This document shows positions 53,402-56,021 of a stretch of DNA of 56,021 nucleotides, piece after piece (position 1 is the stretch's first letter; each line of letters opens with the position of its first letter). The translations under genes were made by a program, and so were the position numbers. Below the pieces are notes generated by a model. It made no database searches, had not been told where the DNA came from, and was given only the letters and a program-made list of their open reading frames with translations. This DNA is from Verrucomicrobiota bacterium (GTDB lineage Bacteria; Verrucomicrobiota; Verrucomicrobiia; Opitutales; Opitutaceae). The stretch spans positions 1-56,021 of the forward strand of contig JAFAAS010000086.1 in the NCBI GenBank assembly GCA_023426435.1, given 5' to 3'.

Positions 53402-53686
53402 TCACGCCCGCGCCGCCCGCGCGATCAGCGCCACCAGCCCCACGATCATCAACAGCGTAATCCAAATCGGCGACAACACCGCCAGCACCACCACTCCCAC
53501 CACCAAGAGCACAGTCACGACCGCCAATCCCACCGTCGCCAGCGTCGCCAACCCGCCAAACACACACTCCGCCAAGACGAGCAGCGGCACGCCGACGAAC
53601 ACCGGCAGCAGCAAAAACCCGGGCAACAACTTCACCGCCAACAGCACCGCCAAAATCACCAACACCACTTTCCAAAACGTGTTCAT
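53402..53686 (-). CDS. Small membrane protein (94 residues)
   Basis: It is nearly all hydrophobic, with about three helices (MNTFWKVVLVILAVLLAVKL at the N-terminus and VVVLAVLSPIWITLLMIVGL near the end). No named family was recognised. The longer frame upstream is not protein-like, so ATG 53686 is taken. Confidence 0.68.
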   Translation of the reverse strand: MNTFWKVVLVILAVLLAVKLLPGFLLLPVFVGVPLLVLAECVFGGLATLATVGLAVVTVLLVVGVVVLAVLSPIWITLLMIVGLVALIARAARA

Positions 53687-53895
53687 ACCCCCAAAACCCA
53701 CCGCGGCCGAAAAAGTTTCAGGTAGGGCGAACTGTCCCCAGTGAGCCGTTCGACACACGTGGCCACGAGCGTGAGCGAGCGGCGTTCACCGTCCACCAAC
53801 TCACGCAACTCACCCCTCGCCGCCGCACCGGCCCAGTTCGATTTTGGAACTTTGGCCCTTCTCTGGAGCTTGAATCCTGGGCTCCTGGATCTTTC

Positions 53896-55581
53896 TCACA
53901 CTCCCAACCGCACCGCCACCGCCAACACGCCCACCGTCATCGCCAGCGCCAGCCCCGCCGCGATCTTCGCCCCGCGCGCATTCCGCACATAGACGGTCTC
54001 ACCGATCTTCTCCGCCTCATCCTTCGCCCGCCCCGCCAGGCTCCACGTCTTCCACGCGAAAAATCCTTTCATCAACGCACTCACCCCCAACAGCCCCAGC
54101 CACACATCGCTGTTCCCCGCGCCTTTCAACTGCACTTCACCGAGCAGCTTCGCATCGACGATCAACAACGTCAGAATCGCCAGCATCGCAAAAATCGACG
54201 CCTTGCCCGCCAGCAATTGCACCACGCGCTGCGCCGCCGGCACGCGCGTCGGATCATCCGCCGTGATCACTTCGCGTCCCGACTCCGCCGCCGCCACCGC
54301 TTCCTTGTCCTCATCCAGCGGGAAGGGCGCCTTCCACGCCGCGATCACGGACGGCACCGACGCAAACATCACCACGATGAAAAACATCTCGAAACCCAGC
54401 CACTCCGCCAGCGGCCCCGACACCATCGTCGTCGGCACCAACACGAAATTCATCAGCGCCGTCGCAAACGCATAATGCGTCATCGTGAACCGCCCCGGCG
54501 CAAACTGCTGCATCATGTAAACCATGTTCCCGATGAACCCGAACCCGTATCCAAATTTCTCGATACTCACGAGGGTCGCGATCGTGACGTAGTCCAGCCC
54601 ATGCCCCGGACCCGCCGCATGGCTCAGATACACGAACGTGAAATGCGGCACATTCAAACACAGCGCCAGAATCGGCAGCGCCCGCTTCAATCCCATCTTC
54701 CCCAAAAACATTCCGCCCAAAATTCCGCCCACGATCATCGCGATCGTGCCCCACGTCCCGTCGATCTGCGCCGCCTGCCCCGCCGTCAAACCCAGCCCGC
54801 CGCTCTCCGTCGACGACTGCAGAAACAGCCGCCCTTCCATCAAGATCAACCCCTCGCCCGCCCGATACAAAAACACGAACGCGATCATCCCCCAGAACGA
54901 GCGCTTGTGGAACACCGTCTCCGCCGTCCGCAGAAAATCCCGCACCACTTCCTGCGCATTCGCCGGCCGATGCGCGATGCTTCCCGTCGGCAGCGCAAAC
55001 ACGTGCAACACCGCCAGCACCGCCATCACCACCGCCGCCGTGATCCACACCGCCATCCACATCGTCTGCGTCGACCACGCATTCGCATTCGCCAGCCGCT
55101 CCATCTGGCTGATCAACAATCCCGTCGACAGCACTTTTCCCAGATTCCACGCCATGCTCTGAATGCCCGCATACGTCGCCTGCTGCTTCCGATCCAGCGC
55201 CGTCAAATAAATGCCGTCGCCGCAGATGTCCTGCGTCGAAGACGCAAACGCCGCCACCCACAGCAGCGCGATCGTGATCTTGAAAAACCCCGACATCGGC
55301 AGCGCCATCGCCACGCCCACAAACAGCGCCGCCAACAACACCTCCATCGCGATCACGAAGAATTTCTTCGTGCGATACATGTCCAGAAACGCCGCCCAAA
55401 ACGGCTTCAACGACCACGCGAGCACCACGTTTCCCAACATCACCGTGATCTCCGCATCCGACACGCCGAGCGACTTGAACATCGTCGCCGCCGTCGCGTT
55501 GATCACGTTGAACGGAATGCCCATCGCCAGAAACAACGAGGGCACCCAAATGAAAGCATAGCGCGCAGCGCGGGAGGTCAT
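53896..55581 (-). CDS. AmpG-like MFS transporter
   Basis: The 561-residue inner-membrane protein has 12 or more helices. AmpG/acetyl-CoA-transporter-like landmarks include ARYAFIWVPSLFLAMGIPFN, WSLKPFWAAFLDMYRTKKFF and SSTQDICGDGIYLTAL, plus a GYGFGFIGNMVYMMQQFAPG loop. AmpG members import muropeptides for cell-wall recycling; whether this copy does so is open. A cytoplasmic charged loop (PLDEDKEAVAAAESGREVI) interrupts the second half. ATG 55581 fits the family start. Confidence 0.88.
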   Translation of the reverse strand: MTSRAARYAFIWVPSLFLAMGIPFNVINATAATMFKSLGVSDAEITVMLGNVVLAWSLKPFWAAFLDMYRTKKFFVIAMEVLLAALFVGVAMALPMSGFFKITIALLWVAAFASSTQDICGDGIYLTALDRKQQATYAGIQSMAWNLGKVLSTGLLISQMERLANANAWSTQTMWMAVWITAAVVMAVLAVLHVFALPTGSIAHRPANAQEVVRDFLRTAETVFHKRSFWGMIAFVFLYRAGEGLILMEGRLFLQSSTESGGLGLTAGQAAQIDGTWGTIAMIVGGILGGMFLGKMGLKRALPILALCLNVPHFTFVYLSHAAGPGHGLDYVTIATLVSIEKFGYGFGFIGNMVYMMQQFAPGRFTMTHYAFATALMNFVLVPTTMVSGPLAEWLGFEMFFIVVMFASVPSVIAAWKAPFPLDEDKEAVAAAESGREVITADDPTRVPAAQRVVQLLAGKASIFAMLAILTLLIVDAKLLGEVQLKGAGNSDVWLGLLGVSALMKGFFAWKTWSLAGRAKDEAEKIGETVYVRNARGAKIAAGLALAMTVGVLAVAVRLGV

Positions 55582-55756
55582 GGTCAGGGGTAAACAGCTG
55601 GAGAGTTCGAAGAGTGAATCCGGCCACTTAACCGCAACCGGGCCCCGCCACTCCACCGTTTCGCCGCCCCCACGCCAGCGAATTCTCACCCTTCCTGCGC
55701 TTACACCGGAAATGGAGGCGCGGTGCCCCCACCGCGCACCCCTCCCCCCTCAACTC

Positions 55757-56021
55757 TCATCTCTCAACTCCCCGCTCCCCCAACTCCCGCCACAAAAACC
55801 CAAAGGTCCGCGCCACGCGCGTCGCCAGTTGCTCCGCCGTCACGCTGCCGTGATGCCCGCCCTCGGTGTTCTCGTAATACTCCACTGAATACCCCATCGC
55901 GTCCATCTTGGCCGCCATCTTCCGCGCATGCCCCGGATGCACGCGGTCATCGCGCGTGGTCGTATAGAACATGACCGGGGGCAGCTTCATTCCGTCACAG
56001 AGATTCTGATATGGCGAATAC
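55757..56021 (-). CDS. Prolyl oligopeptidase-family serine peptidase, C-terminal end (partial)
   Basis: Only the last 87 codons are inside the window; the gene continues past 56021. The visible part begins YSPYQNLCDGM and contains the catalytic Asp in TTTRDDRVHPGHARKM and the catalytic His in TEGGHHGSV, both standard for family S9A. It cleaves peptides after proline. The C-terminal 20 residues (ARTFGFLWRELGERGVER) complete the family's end helix. Confidence 0.92.
   Translation of the reverse strand, partial: YSPYQNLCDGMKLPPVMFYTTTRDDRVHPGHARKMAAKMDAMGYSVEYYENTEGGHHGSVTAEQLATRVARTFGFLWRELGERGVER

Overview
The window is GC-rich chromosomal DNA from a Gram-negative bacterium. My best guess is a member of Verrucomicrobiota, probably the Opitutaceae. 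This is an inference from the gene families and their combinations (a nitrate-assimilation cluster with a PP2C-kinase fusion, an alginate-export-type porin, a large membrane pyrophosphatase, a deoC/aldehyde dehydrogenase cluster), from frequent GTG/TTG starts and from short degenerate intergenic repeats. It rests on no database search. No rRNA, tRNA or CRISPR array was seen.

Positions 1-11500 hold a nitrate-assimilation regulon. Reading on the minus strand from a LysR regulator (10538-11482, plus strand), it contains a cytoplasmic NrtA-like nitrate-binding protein, an outer-membrane channel, a NarK-type transporter, a PP2C/protein-kinase fusion, a siroheme nitrite reductase, a CysJ-type diflavin reductase and a DmsB-DmsC-like iron-sulfur/membrane-anchor fusion cut by the window edge. 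A nitrate reductase catalytic subunit probably lies just outside. Three copies of a 15-bp dyad (ATGAA-N5-YTCAT) lie 84, 84 and 95 bp upstream of the chosen starts of the NrtA-like gene, the transporter and the nitrite reductase. They look like the binding sites of the LysR protein.

Positions 11600-28600 carry a membrane pyrophosphatase, an internally duplicated coiled-coil exported protein, an aldo/keto reductase, small membrane proteins, a membrane-anchored coiled-coil protein with a possible carbohydrate-binding C-terminus, a monooxygenase-like protein with a methyltransferase, a tandem pair of 184-residue coiled-coil paralogues, a hybrid histidine kinase whose sensor closely resembles the plant ethylene receptor ETR1, and a LytS/LytTR two-component system in an operon with a NatAB-type ABC exporter.

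Positions 28700-45500 are mostly metabolic: ribokinase, a deoxyribose-phosphate aldolase cluster (TlpA-DeoC-aldehyde dehydrogenase-POT transporter-truncated aldehyde dehydrogenase), a LysR regulator, YggS, a SirB1-like protein, AroE, prepilin peptidase, galactokinase, HU, YgfZ, DAHP synthase and malate dehydrogenase. The deoC cluster is interrupted by a 427-bp element with 31-bp terminal inverted repeats that carries only a GxxExxY gene. A gene-less 68-bp relative lies at 33930-33997.

Positions 45500-52500 are a type I restriction-modification island: an HsdM-HsdS fusion, an AlbA_2/Schlafen-like gene split by a frameshift in a G-run, and HsdR. The rest encodes two unknown proteins, an AmpG-like transporter and the end of a prolyl oligopeptidase.
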